Assembly: GCA_021849425.1 (NCBI GenBank)
Contig: JAJZSY010000025.1
Span: 1-36,282 of the forward strand
Direction: 5' to 3'
Source of the DNA: Pseudomonadota bacterium
GTDB taxonomy: Bacteria > Pseudomonadota > Alphaproteobacteria > Acetobacterales > Acetobacteraceae
Length of the DNA: 36,282 bases
Shown: positions 17,366-25,830 of the stretch, in pieces
How the letters are laid out: each line of letters starts with the position of its first letter
How positions within the stretch are numbered: the stretch's first letter is position 1
Made by a program: the position numbers and the translations under genes
Notes under the pieces: generated by a model
What the model saw: the letters and a program-made list of their open reading frames with translations, nothing else
What the model was told of the DNA's origin: nothing
Database searches by the model: none

Positions 17366-18736
17366 ATGGATTTTTCTTATTTTCCCGCCTGGTTCGCCTT
17401 TGGTGGCGCCGCGCTCGCCGCGGCGGATCGCGGCGGAGAGCGCAGTCTGCGGCGCGCGGAACGCGCGGGCTGGGCGAGCCTCGCCGCCGCCGCCGGGCTG
17501 ATCGCGCAGCGCTGGGCCGCTCCGGGCCCGACCGACGGGCTCGCCGCGAGCCTCACCCTGCTCACCAGTTTCGTGGGCGCCGTGGTGCAGTCCTTCTCCA
17601 CCCGCTACATGCGCGCCGACCCGCGCCGCCGCCTTTATGCAATCCGGGTTTCGCTGTTGCTCGCCTCGGTTCTCGTGCTCGTCCGTACCGGCGATGCGCT
17701 GGTGTTCCTGCCGGTCTGGTTCGCCAGCGGCCAGCTCCTCGCCGCGCTGATCGGCCATGCCGGCTCGCACGCCGCCGCCGCCGCCGCGCAGCAGGCACGG
17801 CGCGCCTTCGCGATCGGCGATGCGGCTCTCCTCGCTGCCCTCGCGCTGCTCGGCGCTCATGCGGGCTCGACGAACCTTGCGGCGATGATCAACGGCGCCG
17901 CATCGCTGCCGGCCGTGCTCCGCGGGCTTGCCGCCGGGCTCCTTCTGCTCGCCGCGATGGCGCGCTCGGCCCTGCCGCCATTCTCCACCTGGCTGATGCG
18001 CTCGATGACGGCGCCAACCCCCGTCTCCGCCCTGATGCATGCCGGCCTCGTCAATGCCGGAGGGTTCCTGCTGATCCGCTTCACCGCCGTGCTCGCCGCA
18101 GCCCCGGCAGTGCAGGCGCTGGCTATCGGCGCCGGCCTGTTCGCGGCGGTCTGGGGAGGCTTCCTCCAACTCGTCCGGCCGGAGATCAAACAGTCCCTCG
18201 CCGGATCGACCATCGCGCAGATGGGCTTCATGATCCTGACCTGCGGCCTCGGCGGCGATGCCGCAGCCCTCTGGCATCTTATCGCGCACGGCCTGTTCAA
18301 GGCATGGCTGTTCCTCGGCTCAGGCGCCGCCATCGGCCCGGCCCTGCGGCCGGGGCGGCCGCAAGGCGCGGCCACCACCGCGCTCGCCGCGCTGCTCGCC
18401 CTCGCCGCGATCGCCTGGCTCGATGCCCAAGGCATCGTCACAGGCGCAGCGCTGCTGCCCACCGCCCTCGCCATCGCCACCGGGCTCGGCGCCGCCCTCT
18501 CGGTCGGCACGCCTCGGCTGATCCTGCTGCTGCCCATTCTGTCGGGCTTGTACCTGGCCGGGCTTGGCGCAACCGAAGCCCTGCTCGCCGCCCCGCCCGC
18601 CATACCCCTCGGCGGCGATGGCCTCGTGTTCGCGCTGGCGGCCGTCTTCCTCGCCGGCGGCGTCGCGCAGGCGCTGCTGCGCCAGGGCGGATCCGGCCTG
18701 CCCCGCCCGCTGCATGTCCGGCTGCTGAACGCCTGA
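17366..18736 (+). CDS. dabB: DabB-type membrane subunit of the inorganic-carbon pump (NuoL/MrpA-like)
   Basis: Membrane partner of DabA, thought to use a cation gradient to drive CO2 hydration and bicarbonate accumulation. The start ATG at 17366 has a strong ribosome site; an ATG at 17327 lacks one. The 456 residues are almost entirely hydrophobic helices (about 12-13). Proton-antiporter-family motifs are present: PPFSTWLMRSMTAPTPVSALMHAGLVNAGGFLL split over residues about 210-245, KQSLAGSTIAQMGFM, and HGLFKAWLFLGSG. On its own it could be called NADH dehydrogenase subunit 5. But no other nuo genes are nearby, and the DUF2309 protein starts 13 nt downstream, which defines the pair as DAB. It is a little shorter than the Halothiobacillus DabB as I remember it. 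Confidence 0.88.
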   Translation: MDFSYFPAWFAFGGAALAAADRGGERSLRRAERAGWASLAAAAGLIAQRWAAPGPTDGLAASLTLLTSFVGAVVQSFSTRYMRADPRRRLYAIRVSLLLASVLVLVRTGDALVFLPVWFASGQLLAALIGHAGSHAAAAAAQQARRAFAIGDAALLAALALLGAHAGSTNLAAMINGAASLPAVLRGLAAGLLLLAAMARSALPPFSTWLMRSMTAPTPVSALMHAGLVNAGGFLLIRFTAVLAAAPAVQALAIGAGLFAAVWGGFLQLVRPEIKQSLAGSTIAQMGFMILTCGLGGDAAALWHLIAHGLFKAWLFLGSGAAIGPALRPGRPQGAATTALAALLALAAIAWLDAQGIVTGAALLPTALAIATGLGAALSVGTPRLILLLPILSGLYLAGLGATEALLAAPPAIPLGGDGLVFALAAVFLAGGVAQALLRQGGSGLPRPLHVRLLNA

Positions 18737-18749
18737 AAGGACCAGACCC

Positions 18750-21224
18750 ATGAATGTCGATCTCGCCAGACCCACCTTCGCCGCTTCCGGGGCCACCGAA
18801 ACGCTGGACGCCCAGATCGCCGCTGCCGCGCGCGCCGTACCTGCGCTCTGGCCGCTGGATGGCGCCATCGCGGTCAACCCGCTCGCCGCCTTCGAGGACC
18901 ATCCGTTCGAAACCGCGATCCGCGCCGGGGCCCGGCAGTATGGCGCCCGCGCGGCGCTGCAGCTCGATCTCTGGCGCAGCCTCGCGCAACAGGGCCAGCC
19001 ACCGCGCGATGCCGTGCGCGATGTCGCGATCGACCGGCTCGGCGGGCTGGACGCCGCCTTCCACAGCCTCGGCCCGGACGTCACCCCGTTCGACTGCCTG
19101 ATGGCACGATTGTTCGACCTGCCACCATCGCCGCCGGCACCCGCGCCCGCCGATCCCGCCGCGATGCTCGTCGCCCGCTGGTGCGCCGCCTTCTTCGACC
19201 GCGGGACCGCCGCGCTGAAACTGCCCGGCAGCAGCCTCGGGCTCTACGCCGCCGTGCTCGGCCTGCTGCCGCACGAGCCCGCCTTCGCGGCGCGCCCCGA
19301 TCTTCTGGGCCAGGCGCCGCGCGCCGCCCTGCCCGCCATCGCCTGGGCGCTCGACCGGCTGGGCGTGCCGGATGCCGGCCGCATGGCAGCGCTGACGGCG
19401 CGCGTCGCACGGCTGCCCGGCTGGGCCGGCCATATCAACTGGCGCGAGGCGCATGCCGGGCGGGAGCAGACCGAAGCCGCGCCGGCCAGCATGGCCGACC
19501 TGATCGCGCTCCTGCTGCTCGGCGATCTCGTCCTCGGTGCGCCGGCCCCGGCCAGGCCGGTGGCACGCGACGCGGCCGCCGCCACCCGCGCCGCCATAGC
19601 CCGACATTTCGGGTTCTCGCCGACGCTCGGCGCAAGCGCGCTCGACGATATCGCCGCGATGGACGACACCGATCTCGGCCTGATCTTCCAGCATGCCGCC
19701 GAGCGCGCCTATCGCGACGACCTCATCGCCCGCATCGCCCGCCAGCCGAACCGCGCCGCCGATGCCGCGCCCACTGCCGCGCAGCTCGTCTTCTGCATCG
19801 ACGTGCGGTCGGAACCGCTGCGCCGCGCGGTCGAAGCGGCCGGCGCCTACGAAACCTTCGGCTATGCCGGGTTTTTCGGCCTGCCCATTGCGCTGCGCCT
19901 GCCGGATGGCGAGCGCCGGCCGCAGCTGCCCGCACTCGCCACGCCGCAACACGACCTCGAACTCGCCGCAGCGCCGGGAGCGGATGCGGCGGCCCGCCGC
20001 AGCCTTGCCGCCGGGCGCGCCGGAGCGCGGGCCAATGCGCGCTTTGGCGAGCTGAAGACGGGTCTCGGCACCAGCTTCGCCACCGCCGAGGCCGCGGGCC
20101 CGCTGGGGGCCGCGATGATGATCGCCAACACGCTGGCGCCGCGGGCGATGCGGCGGCTGCGGCGGCTGTGGCACGGCGACCCGACCCACCTCGCGCCGGC
20201 AATCGCGCCGCATGGCGCATGCACCGGCCTGCCCTTCGAGACCCGGCTTGCCAGCGCCCGCGCGCTGTTCGACCTCACCGGCCTGCCGACGGCCGGCGCC
20301 GCGCCGCTCGTCGTGCTGGTCGGCCATGCCGCCGAGGCCAGCAACAATCCCTATCGCTCGACGCTGGATTGCGGCGCCTGCGGCGGCCATGGCGGCGGCG
20401 CCAATGCGCGCACGCTGGCCGCCATCCTCAATGACGAGGCGGTTCGCACCTCCCTCGCGGCAGAGGGCAAGCCGATCCCCGAGGGCACCTGGTTCCTCGC
20501 CGCCGAGCACAACACCACCGCCGAAACCGTGACCCTGTTCGACACCGCGGCCGCCCCCGCCAGCCATGCCGCGGCGATCGACGCTCTCGCCCGCGATCTC
20601 GCCCGCGCCGCCGCCGCCAGCCGGGCCGCACGCGCGGCTTCACCGGGCCGCGCGACCGACGATCCCGACACCGCCGCCGCGCACTGGGCGGATGTCCGGC
20701 CCGAATGGGGCCTCACCGGCAACGCCGCCTTCATCATCGGCCCGCGCGCCATGACCCGCGATGCCGATCTCGGCGGCCGCGCCTTCCTGCACAGCTATGA
20801 CTGGGAAAGCGACGACAACGGCGCGGCGCTGGCAGCCATCCTCGCGGCACCGATGGTCGTCGCGCAATGGATCAACTGCCAGTACCTGTTCTCGACGGTT
20901 GACAACGACCGTCTTGGCGCCGGCGACAAGACGCTTCACAATCCGGTCGGCCGCCTCGGCGTGGTTCTCGGCAATGGCGGCGACCTGCGGACCGGCCTGC
21001 CCCGCCAGTCGCTGTTCCATGACGATGGCACCCCGGCGCATGTACCGCAGCGGCTGCTCGTCGTCATCCATGCCCCGGCCGCCCGCGTCGAGGCCGCCGT
21101 GGCCGACAACGCCACCGTCCGGCGCCTGTTCGCCCATCGCTGGGTTCTGCCGGTGATCATCGATCCGCATACCGGGGCGTGCCACGCCTGGCGCGATCCC
21201 GCTCCGATCCGGTCTGCCGCCTGA
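18750..21224 (+). CDS. dabA: DabA-type carbonic-anhydrase-like subunit (UPF0753/DUF2309)
   Basis: Peripheral zinc protein of the DAB pump that converts CO2 to bicarbonate in the cytosol when complexed with DabB. Length is 824 residues. The four zinc-site residues described for Halothiobacillus DabA have clear counterparts: Cys349 and Asp351 in FCIDVRSE, His526 in VGHAAE, and Cys541 in the CGACGGHGG stretch. NPLAAFEDHPFE near residue 45 and WINCQYLFSTVDN near 710 are family-typical. AAAGGA precedes the ATG, which follows dabB by 13 nt. Two hairpins follow the stop. In autotrophs the pump supplies Rubisco; here it implies a CO2-fixing or low-CO2 acid lifestyle, because at acid pH almost all external inorganic carbon is CO2. 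No carboxysome or Rubisco genes are in the window. Confidence 0.93.
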   Translation: MNVDLARPTFAASGATETLDAQIAAAARAVPALWPLDGAIAVNPLAAFEDHPFETAIRAGARQYGARAALQLDLWRSLAQQGQPPRDAVRDVAIDRLGGLDAAFHSLGPDVTPFDCLMARLFDLPPSPPAPAPADPAAMLVARWCAAFFDRGTAALKLPGSSLGLYAAVLGLLPHEPAFAARPDLLGQAPRAALPAIAWALDRLGVPDAGRMAALTARVARLPGWAGHINWREAHAGREQTEAAPASMADLIALLLLGDLVLGAPAPARPVARDAAAATRAAIARHFGFSPTLGASALDDIAAMDDTDLGLIFQHAAERAYRDDLIARIARQPNRAADAAPTAAQLVFCIDVRSEPLRRAVEAAGAYETFGYAGFFGLPIALRLPDGERRPQLPALATPQHDLELAAAPGADAAARRSLAAGRAGARANARFGELKTGLGTSFATAEAAGPLGAAMMIANTLAPRAMRRLRRLWHGDPTHLAPAIAPHGACTGLPFETRLASARALFDLTGLPTAGAAPLVVLVGHAAEASNNPYRSTLDCGACGGHGGGANARTLAAILNDEAVRTSLAAEGKPIPEGTWFLAAEHNTTAETVTLFDTAAAPASHAAAIDALARDLARAAAASRAARAASPGRATDDPDTAAAHWADVRPEWGLTGNAAFIIGPRAMTRDADLGGRAFLHSYDWESDDNGAALAAILAAPMVVAQWINCQYLFSTVDNDRLGAGDKTLHNPVGRLGVVLGNGGDLRTGLPRQSLFHDDGTPAHVPQRLLVVIHAPAARVEAAVADNATVRRLFAHRWVLPVIIDPHTGACHAWRDPAPIRSAA

Positions 21225-21225
21225 C

Positions 21226-21274
21226 CGGCGGGAAACCGCCGCATCCGGTCAGATTGGCTCGATCTGACCGGATG
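21226..21274 (+). terminator. Tandem hairpins after dabA
   Basis: The first hairpin is CGGCGG (21226-21231), loop GAAA, CCGCCG (21236-21241). The second is a perfect 13-bp inverted repeat, CATCCGGTCAGAT (21242-21254) and ATCTGACCGGATG (21262-21274), loop TGGCTCG. There is no T-tract. They begin 2 nt after the dabA stop and probably end or stabilise its mRNA. The second hairpin resembles the inner stem of the palindromic repeat family but lacks its outer arms. Confidence 0.5.
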
Positions 21275-21526
21275 ACCGCTCGGCCGACCCCGACCGGGTC
21301 TCACGCTCGCCCGGCGCAGGCCTGGCGGCGCAGCGCCGTTTACCCATCCTACTCATCCACGTACTCCATCTATGCGCGCCTCGCCTGGCTCGATACGACG
21401 TGCGGCCCCTTGTCAACCGGCGATATTGTCGTATACGTAATATCATTAACCAAAAAGAAAATATTCATTCCGCATATTTGGCAGATGAGACGCCGTGCTT
21501 ATCTGCTGTATTCCACGGAGGACCGG
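21275..21526 (+). promoter_or_regulatory. fadD upstream region: AT-rich with a palindrome
   Basis: Bases 21420-21480 are strikingly AT-rich for this genome. They carry GATATT (21422-21427) and AATATC (21439-21444) flanking the palindrome CGTATACG (21430-21437), the shape of a dimeric repressor site. GGAGGA at 21517-21522 sets the fadD start. Although a frame continuous with fadD is open through this stretch from 21179, its translation has no acyl-CoA-ligase character, so I treat it as non-coding. The remaining 21275-21419 shows nothing recognisable. Confidence 0.45.
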
Positions 21527-23245
21527 ATGACCGTGACATACGAGGACCGCGCCACGACGGATGGTATCTGGTTCGGCGCCTATCGCGACGGCGTGCCTCA
21601 CGACATCGGCGAGCAGATCGACGGCATTCCCTCGCTCAACCACATGCTGGAGGCCTGGGTGCGGGACTATGGTTCACGCCCCGCCTTCGTCAGCGCCGGC
21701 TCGCCGATGACTTATGCGCAAACCCGCGAGCGCGCCGGCGCCTTCGCCGGGTTCCTGCAATCACGCGGGCTTGGAAAAGGCGACCGTGTCGCGCTGATGA
21801 TGCCGAATTCGCTGCAATATCCGGTCGCGGTGTTTGGCACGCTGCTGGCCGGCGCCACCGTCGTCAACGTCAATCCGCTCTACACCGCGCGCGAGCTGAA
21901 CCACCAGCTGCGCGACAGCGGCGCACGCCTGCTCGTGGTCTTCGAGAATTTCGCCGCCACCGCCGAACGCGGCATCGAGGGCACCGAGATCGAAACCGTC
22001 GTCCTCGCCGCCATGGGAGATCTGATCGGCGGACTCCGCGGGATCGTGCTCGATGTTTCGCTCCGCTACCTGGCAAGGACAGTGCCTCGGCACGGGCTGC
22101 GCGGCGTGCGGTTCAACGCCGCGCTGGCGCAAGGGCGCAGGGCTGGTCTCACCGAGGTCACGACCGGGCCGGAGGACATCGCCTTCCTGCAATATACCGG
22201 CGGGACGACCGGGGTGGCCAAGGGCGCGATGCTGACGCACCGCAACATCATCGCCAATGTTCTTCAGACCTCTGCCTGGAGCGGTGGCGAGCTTGGCGGC
22301 GAGCGGCTCAACATCCTCACGTTGTTGCCGCTCTACCATGTGTTCTCGCTGACCGTGAACCTGTTCATGTTCATGGCGCTCGGCGGCCGCAACGTGCTGA
22401 TCGCCAACCCGCGCGACACCGGGAGGGTGCTGCGCAGCATCCGCCACGAGAAATTCGAGGTGATGGTCGGGATCAACACCCTGTTCAACAACCTGCTTAA
22501 CCATGAGGGCTTCCGCCGCCTCGATGTCTCGCGGCTGCGCCTCGTCATCGCCGGCGGCGCGGCGACCCAGTCCGAAGTCGCGGCGCGCTGGCAGGCGGCG
22601 ACCGGCCTGCCGGTGAGCGAGGGGTATGGGCTGACCGAGTGCTCGCCCGTGGTCTGCATGAACCCGATCGACATGCAGCATCCCGAACGGATGGGATTCA
22701 ACGGCACGGTCGGCCTGCCACTGCCCTCGACCATGGTGCGGCTGCGGCGTGCCGATGGCAGCTGGGCCGGCATCGGCGAGGAGGGCGAGATCTGCGTGCG
22801 CGGCCCGCAAGTGATGCGCGGCTACTGGCAGCGCCCGGCGGAAACCGCGCTGATGATCGACGCGGCGGGCTGGCTGGCGACCGGGGATATCGGCGTGATG
22901 GATGAGCAAGGCTTCATCCGCCTCGTCGACCGGCTGAAGGAAATGATCCTGGTCTCGGGCTTCAACGTCTATCCCTCCGAGATCGAGGAGGTGGTGATGA
23001 TGCATCCGGACGTGCTGGAGGCCGCCGCCATCGGCGTGGCCGACGATGCCTCCGGCGAGCGGGTGAAGATCATCGTCGTGCCGAAATCGGACCGGCTGAC
23101 CGAGGCCGCGCTGCTCGAACACTGCCGGCGCAACCTCACCTCCTACAAGATGCCGAAAATCGTCGAGTTCCGGCACGAGGAACTGCCGAAATCCCCGGTC
23201 GGCAAGATCCTCCGACGCGAGCTGCGCACCCCGGCGGCACACTGA
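21527..23245 (+). CDS. fadD: Long-chain-fatty-acid--CoA ligase
   Basis: Activates fatty acids to acyl-CoA through an acyl-AMP, opening beta-oxidation, at the inner face of the cytoplasmic membrane. The start at 21527 (MTVTYEDRATTDG) with GGAGGA 4 nt upstream gives 572 residues, close to E. coli FadD. ANL-superfamily motifs: YTGGTTGVAKGAMLTHRN (phosphate loop, about residue 223-240), LPLYHVFSLTVNLFMF, GYGLTECSPVV, GWLATGDIGVMD, DRLKEMILVSGFNVYPSEIE (hinge) and the catalytic lysine in KSPVGKILRRELR at the C-terminus. All are intact. It is monocistronic and converges with the YceI-like gene. Chain-length preference cannot be read; medium-chain or other acyl substrates remain possible. Confidence 0.92.
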   Translation: MTVTYEDRATTDGIWFGAYRDGVPHDIGEQIDGIPSLNHMLEAWVRDYGSRPAFVSAGSPMTYAQTRERAGAFAGFLQSRGLGKGDRVALMMPNSLQYPVAVFGTLLAGATVVNVNPLYTARELNHQLRDSGARLLVVFENFAATAERGIEGTEIETVVLAAMGDLIGGLRGIVLDVSLRYLARTVPRHGLRGVRFNAALAQGRRAGLTEVTTGPEDIAFLQYTGGTTGVAKGAMLTHRNIIANVLQTSAWSGGELGGERLNILTLLPLYHVFSLTVNLFMFMALGGRNVLIANPRDTGRVLRSIRHEKFEVMVGINTLFNNLLNHEGFRRLDVSRLRLVIAGGAATQSEVAARWQAATGLPVSEGYGLTECSPVVCMNPIDMQHPERMGFNGTVGLPLPSTMVRLRRADGSWAGIGEEGEICVRGPQVMRGYWQRPAETALMIDAAGWLATGDIGVMDEQGFIRLVDRLKEMILVSGFNVYPSEIEEVVMMHPDVLEAAAIGVADDASGERVKIIVVPKSDRLTEAALLEHCRRNLTSYKMPKIVEFRHEELPKSPVGKILRRELRTPAAH

Positions 23246-23271
23246 CGCGCCGCTCCGTCGCGCCCCGGCCG

Positions 23272-23300
23272 CCCGGCTGGAATCCGATCAGCCAGCCGGG
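23272..23300. terminator. Bidirectional terminator-like hairpin between fadD and yceI
   Basis: Arms CCCGGCTGG (23272-23280) and CCAGCCGGG (23292-23300) form a perfect 9-bp stem around an 11-nt loop. The loop holds the stop codon of the - strand gene. It is placed between convergent genes. No T-tract is present. Confidence 0.5.
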
Positions 23301-23866
23301 TGCGGCCTGCGGCCATCGAGCGAAATGTCGTCGATCACGGTGATGGTGCGGCCGACCAGCATATCCAGCCCGTCGATCCCCCAGTGCTCCCGGTCGAGCC
23401 GGCCGATCGAATGAAACCCGACCAGCTTGCCGCCGGAGAAACGCTTCGTCAGGGCCATGCTGAAGCGATGGGTCTGCCCGTGCATCGTCAGCCTGCCGTC
23501 GATCCGGGTGCCGCCCGCTTTGCAACGCCCGATGAAGCGGGTCTGCGGATATTGATCGGGATCGAGAAACCCGCGCGACATCACCTGCGCCCGCACCAGG
23601 GCGTTCGGCAAGGCGAGGCTGGCGGTGGCGAACGTCACGTCGATCCGGCAGGTATTCGCCGCAGGGTCGAACACGAGCGTGCCGGAGAGCTGCCGGTATG
23701 TGCCGGTGATGGTGAAGAGCAGCGCGGTCGAATGAGTCTGCGCCAGCATGTTCCCCGGCGTCAGCCGCAGCTGCTCCTCGCCTGCGCGGGCGTTGCCGCC
23801 GAGGAGCGGCACCGCTGCGAGGGTCAGGGCGGACAGCGCGGCGAGGCGGTTGGCAAGGCGTGGCAT
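23288..23866 (-). CDS. Periplasmic YceI-family lipid-binding protein
   Basis: Exported beta-barrel (lipocalin-like) protein of the YceI family, members of which bind polyisoprenoids or amphiphiles. The ATG at 23866 follows GGGAGA and opens a signal peptide (MPRLANRLAALS, a hydrophobic core, then ARA before the mature Gly-Glu), giving 192 residues. Family marks are FTITGTYRQLSGTLVFDP, VMSRGFLDPDQYPQTRF, GRLTMHGQTH and the end pattern DDISLDGR. The frame is open further upstream but that extension does not resemble protein. It lies 110 nt downstream of the GH15 gene on the same strand and may be read through from it. Its true ligand is unknown. Confidence 0.88.
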   Translation of the reverse strand: MPRLANRLAALSALTLAAVPLLGGNARAGEEQLRLTPGNMLAQTHSTALLFTITGTYRQLSGTLVFDPAANTCRIDVTFATASLALPNALVRAQVMSRGFLDPDQYPQTRFIGRCKAGGTRIDGRLTMHGQTHRFSMALTKRFSGGKLVGFHSIGRLDREHWGIDGLDMLVGRTITVIDDISLDGRRPHPAG

Positions 23867-23976
23867 GGCAGTCTCCCGGACCGGACGACCAATCGTCGCA
23901 CGCGGGGATGAACATTTGGTAATTCTGTCCCGGCGGCCGGCCGTGGTCAATGACGATGCGCCGCCGCCGTGCGGCC

Positions 23977-25761
23977 TTATCCCGCCACTTGTGCCGCGCC
24001 ACTCAGCCGCAGCGCCGCGTTGACCAGCGCGACATGGGTGAACGCCTGCGGGAAATTGCCGATCTGCCGGCGGTTGACCGTGTCGTATTCCTCGGCGAAC
24101 AACCCGACATCGTTGCGCAGGGCAACGAGTTTCTCGAACAAGGCCTCGGCCGCTTCCTGCCGGCCCATCATCGCGTAATTGTCCACCAGCCAGAAGCTGC
24201 ACGCGAGGAACACGCCCTCGTTGCCCTCCAGACCATCCTTGCCGGTCTGCGTATCGTAGCGGCGGACGAAGCCGTCCTGCATCAGGGTGCGCTCGATCGC
24301 GGCGATGGTGCCGAGCATCCGCGGGTCGTCCGGCGGCAGAAACCCCACGATCGTCATCAGCAACAGGCTGGCATCGAGGGTTTTCGAGCCATAGGCCTGC
24401 ACGAAGCTGTTCATCCCGCTGTCGAACCCCTTCGCACAGACCTCGTCGTGGATCTGCTGACGGACCTCGCGCCAGCGCGCCACCGGACCGTCATAGCCAT
24501 ATTCCTCGACCGAGCGGATCGCCCGGTCGAAGGCGACCCAGGCCATCACCTTGGAATGGACGAATTGCTGCCGCCCGCCGCGCACCTCCCAGATCCCCTC
24601 GTCCGGCTCGGCCCAGATCCGCTCGAGGGTTTCGAGCAGCACGCGGCGGATGCTCCAGCTGTTCTCATCGCGCTGCGCGCCGCCGACATGCGCCTGGTAG
24701 AGCGCGTTCATCACCTCGCCGAACACATCGAGCTGGCGCTGCCCTGCCGCTCCATTGCCGGCGCGCACCGGGCGAGAGCCCTCGTAGCCGTCGAGCCAGT
24801 CGATCGTCCGCTCCTCCAGCCGCCGCTCCCCGGCGATGCCGTACATGATCTGGATGTCGTCCGCGCCGCCGGCGATCGCGCGGTCGAGCCAGCGCGACCA
24901 GGCATGCGCCTCCTCGCGATAGCCCGCATTCATCAGCGCCTGGAGCGTGAAACTCGCATCGCGCAGCCAGCAGAACCGATAATCCCAGTTACGCCCGCCG
25001 CCGAGCTGCTCGGGCAGCGAAGTCGTCGCCGCGGCGACGATGCCGCCGGTTTCCCAATGGGTCAGCGCCCGCAGCGTGATCAGCGACCGGCGGACGATTT
25101 CCGCCCACCGCCCGGCCACTGGCACCCGCCGCGCCCAGCCGCGCCAGCTCTCCGCCGCCTTTTCCACCCCCGCCGCGATATTGAACCGCCGCGGCACCCG
25201 CCGGTGCGAGGGCTGCCATTCGAGGCCGAATTCGACCGTCTCGCCGGCGGCGACGCTGAACGCCGCCTCGGTGTGCTGGTTGCGCCCGGTCATCGGCACA
25301 TCGCCCCACACCGCCACCATATCCGGCCCGGCGATGGCGACCAGCCCCTCATGGCCCGGCAGCCGCTGCACCCAGGGCACGACCGCGCCGAAGCCGAAGC
25401 GGAAGACGAGATCGAGGCGCAGATCGACCCGCCCGGACAGGCCGGTGACGATGCGGGCCAGCCGCGTCGTATCGTGCGGATGCGGCACCATGCAGTCGGT
25501 GATCCTGACGGCGCCGTCATCGGTGTAAAGGTCGGTTTCCAGCACCAGCGTCTCCGGCCGGTAGCGCCGCTCCACCCGCCGCACCGGCGCGTCAGGGGCG
25601 ATCCGCCAGCGGCCATTCTCGCGCGTGCCGAGCAGAGCCGCGAAACACGGATCGGAATCGAAACGTGGCAGGCAGAGGAAATCGATCGATCCGTCCTTGC
25701 CCACCAACGCCGCCGTCTGCCGGTCGCCGATGATCGCGTAATCCTCAATTCTCTGGCTCAT
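23977..25761 (-). CDS. Glycoside hydrolase family 15 (trehalase or glucoamylase type)
   Basis: Cytoplasmic enzyme expected to release glucose from an alpha-glucoside. The start at 25761 (MSQRIEDYAIIGDRQTAALV, preceded by GGGAGC) gives 594 residues. An N-terminal beta-sandwich domain (about 1-230, SIDFLCLPRFDSDPCFAALLG) is followed by the helical-barrel catalytic domain. That domain carries NWDYRFCWLRDAS (Asp268), SKVMAWVAFDRAI and EGNEGVFLACSFWLVDNY (Glu512 and Glu515; the family catalytic glutamate lies in this region). No signal peptide is visible. The motif wording is that of the bacterial/archaeal GH15 group which includes trehalases, and trehalose is a plausible substrate, but glycogen-type oligosaccharides are not excluded. 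It is the last gene of the pentose phosphate cluster, 67 nt after rpiA-gntK. Confidence 0.87.
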   Translation of the reverse strand: MSQRIEDYAIIGDRQTAALVGKDGSIDFLCLPRFDSDPCFAALLGTRENGRWRIAPDAPVRRVERRYRPETLVLETDLYTDDGAVRITDCMVPHPHDTTRLARIVTGLSGRVDLRLDLVFRFGFGAVVPWVQRLPGHEGLVAIAGPDMVAVWGDVPMTGRNQHTEAAFSVAAGETVEFGLEWQPSHRRVPRRFNIAAGVEKAAESWRGWARRVPVAGRWAEIVRRSLITLRALTHWETGGIVAAATTSLPEQLGGGRNWDYRFCWLRDASFTLQALMNAGYREEAHAWSRWLDRAIAGGADDIQIMYGIAGERRLEERTIDWLDGYEGSRPVRAGNGAAGQRQLDVFGEVMNALYQAHVGGAQRDENSWSIRRVLLETLERIWAEPDEGIWEVRGGRQQFVHSKVMAWVAFDRAIRSVEEYGYDGPVARWREVRQQIHDEVCAKGFDSGMNSFVQAYGSKTLDASLLLMTIVGFLPPDDPRMLGTIAAIERTLMQDGFVRRYDTQTGKDGLEGNEGVFLACSFWLVDNYAMMGRQEAAEALFEKLVALRNDVGLFAEEYDTVNRRQIGNFPQAFTHVALVNAALRLSGAAQVAG

Positions 25762-25809
25762 GATAGCTCCCGTTGCCTGTGCGCCCGCCACCGCGCCGCC
25801 GCGGCCGCG

Positions 25810-25830
25810 GACATCCCGAAACCGGATGTC
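25810..25830 (-). other. Short hairpin at the 3' end of rpiA-gntK
   Basis: Arms GACATCC (25810-25816) and GGATGTC (25824-25830) with a 7-nt loop overlap the rpiA-gntK stop codon, in the only sizeable gap of the cluster before the GH15 gene. It may reduce downstream transcription or protect mRNA; that is inference. Confidence 0.3.

Noticed and set aside
18438..20567. Long - strand frame antisense to dabA
   Set aside because: Gly/Arg-rich shadow frame with no motifs; dabA keeps all of its zinc residues.
21179..21526. N-terminal extension of the fadD frame
   Set aside because: It includes an AT-rich, promoter-like stretch and overlaps the dabA end; GGAGGA and a normal N-terminus support 21527.
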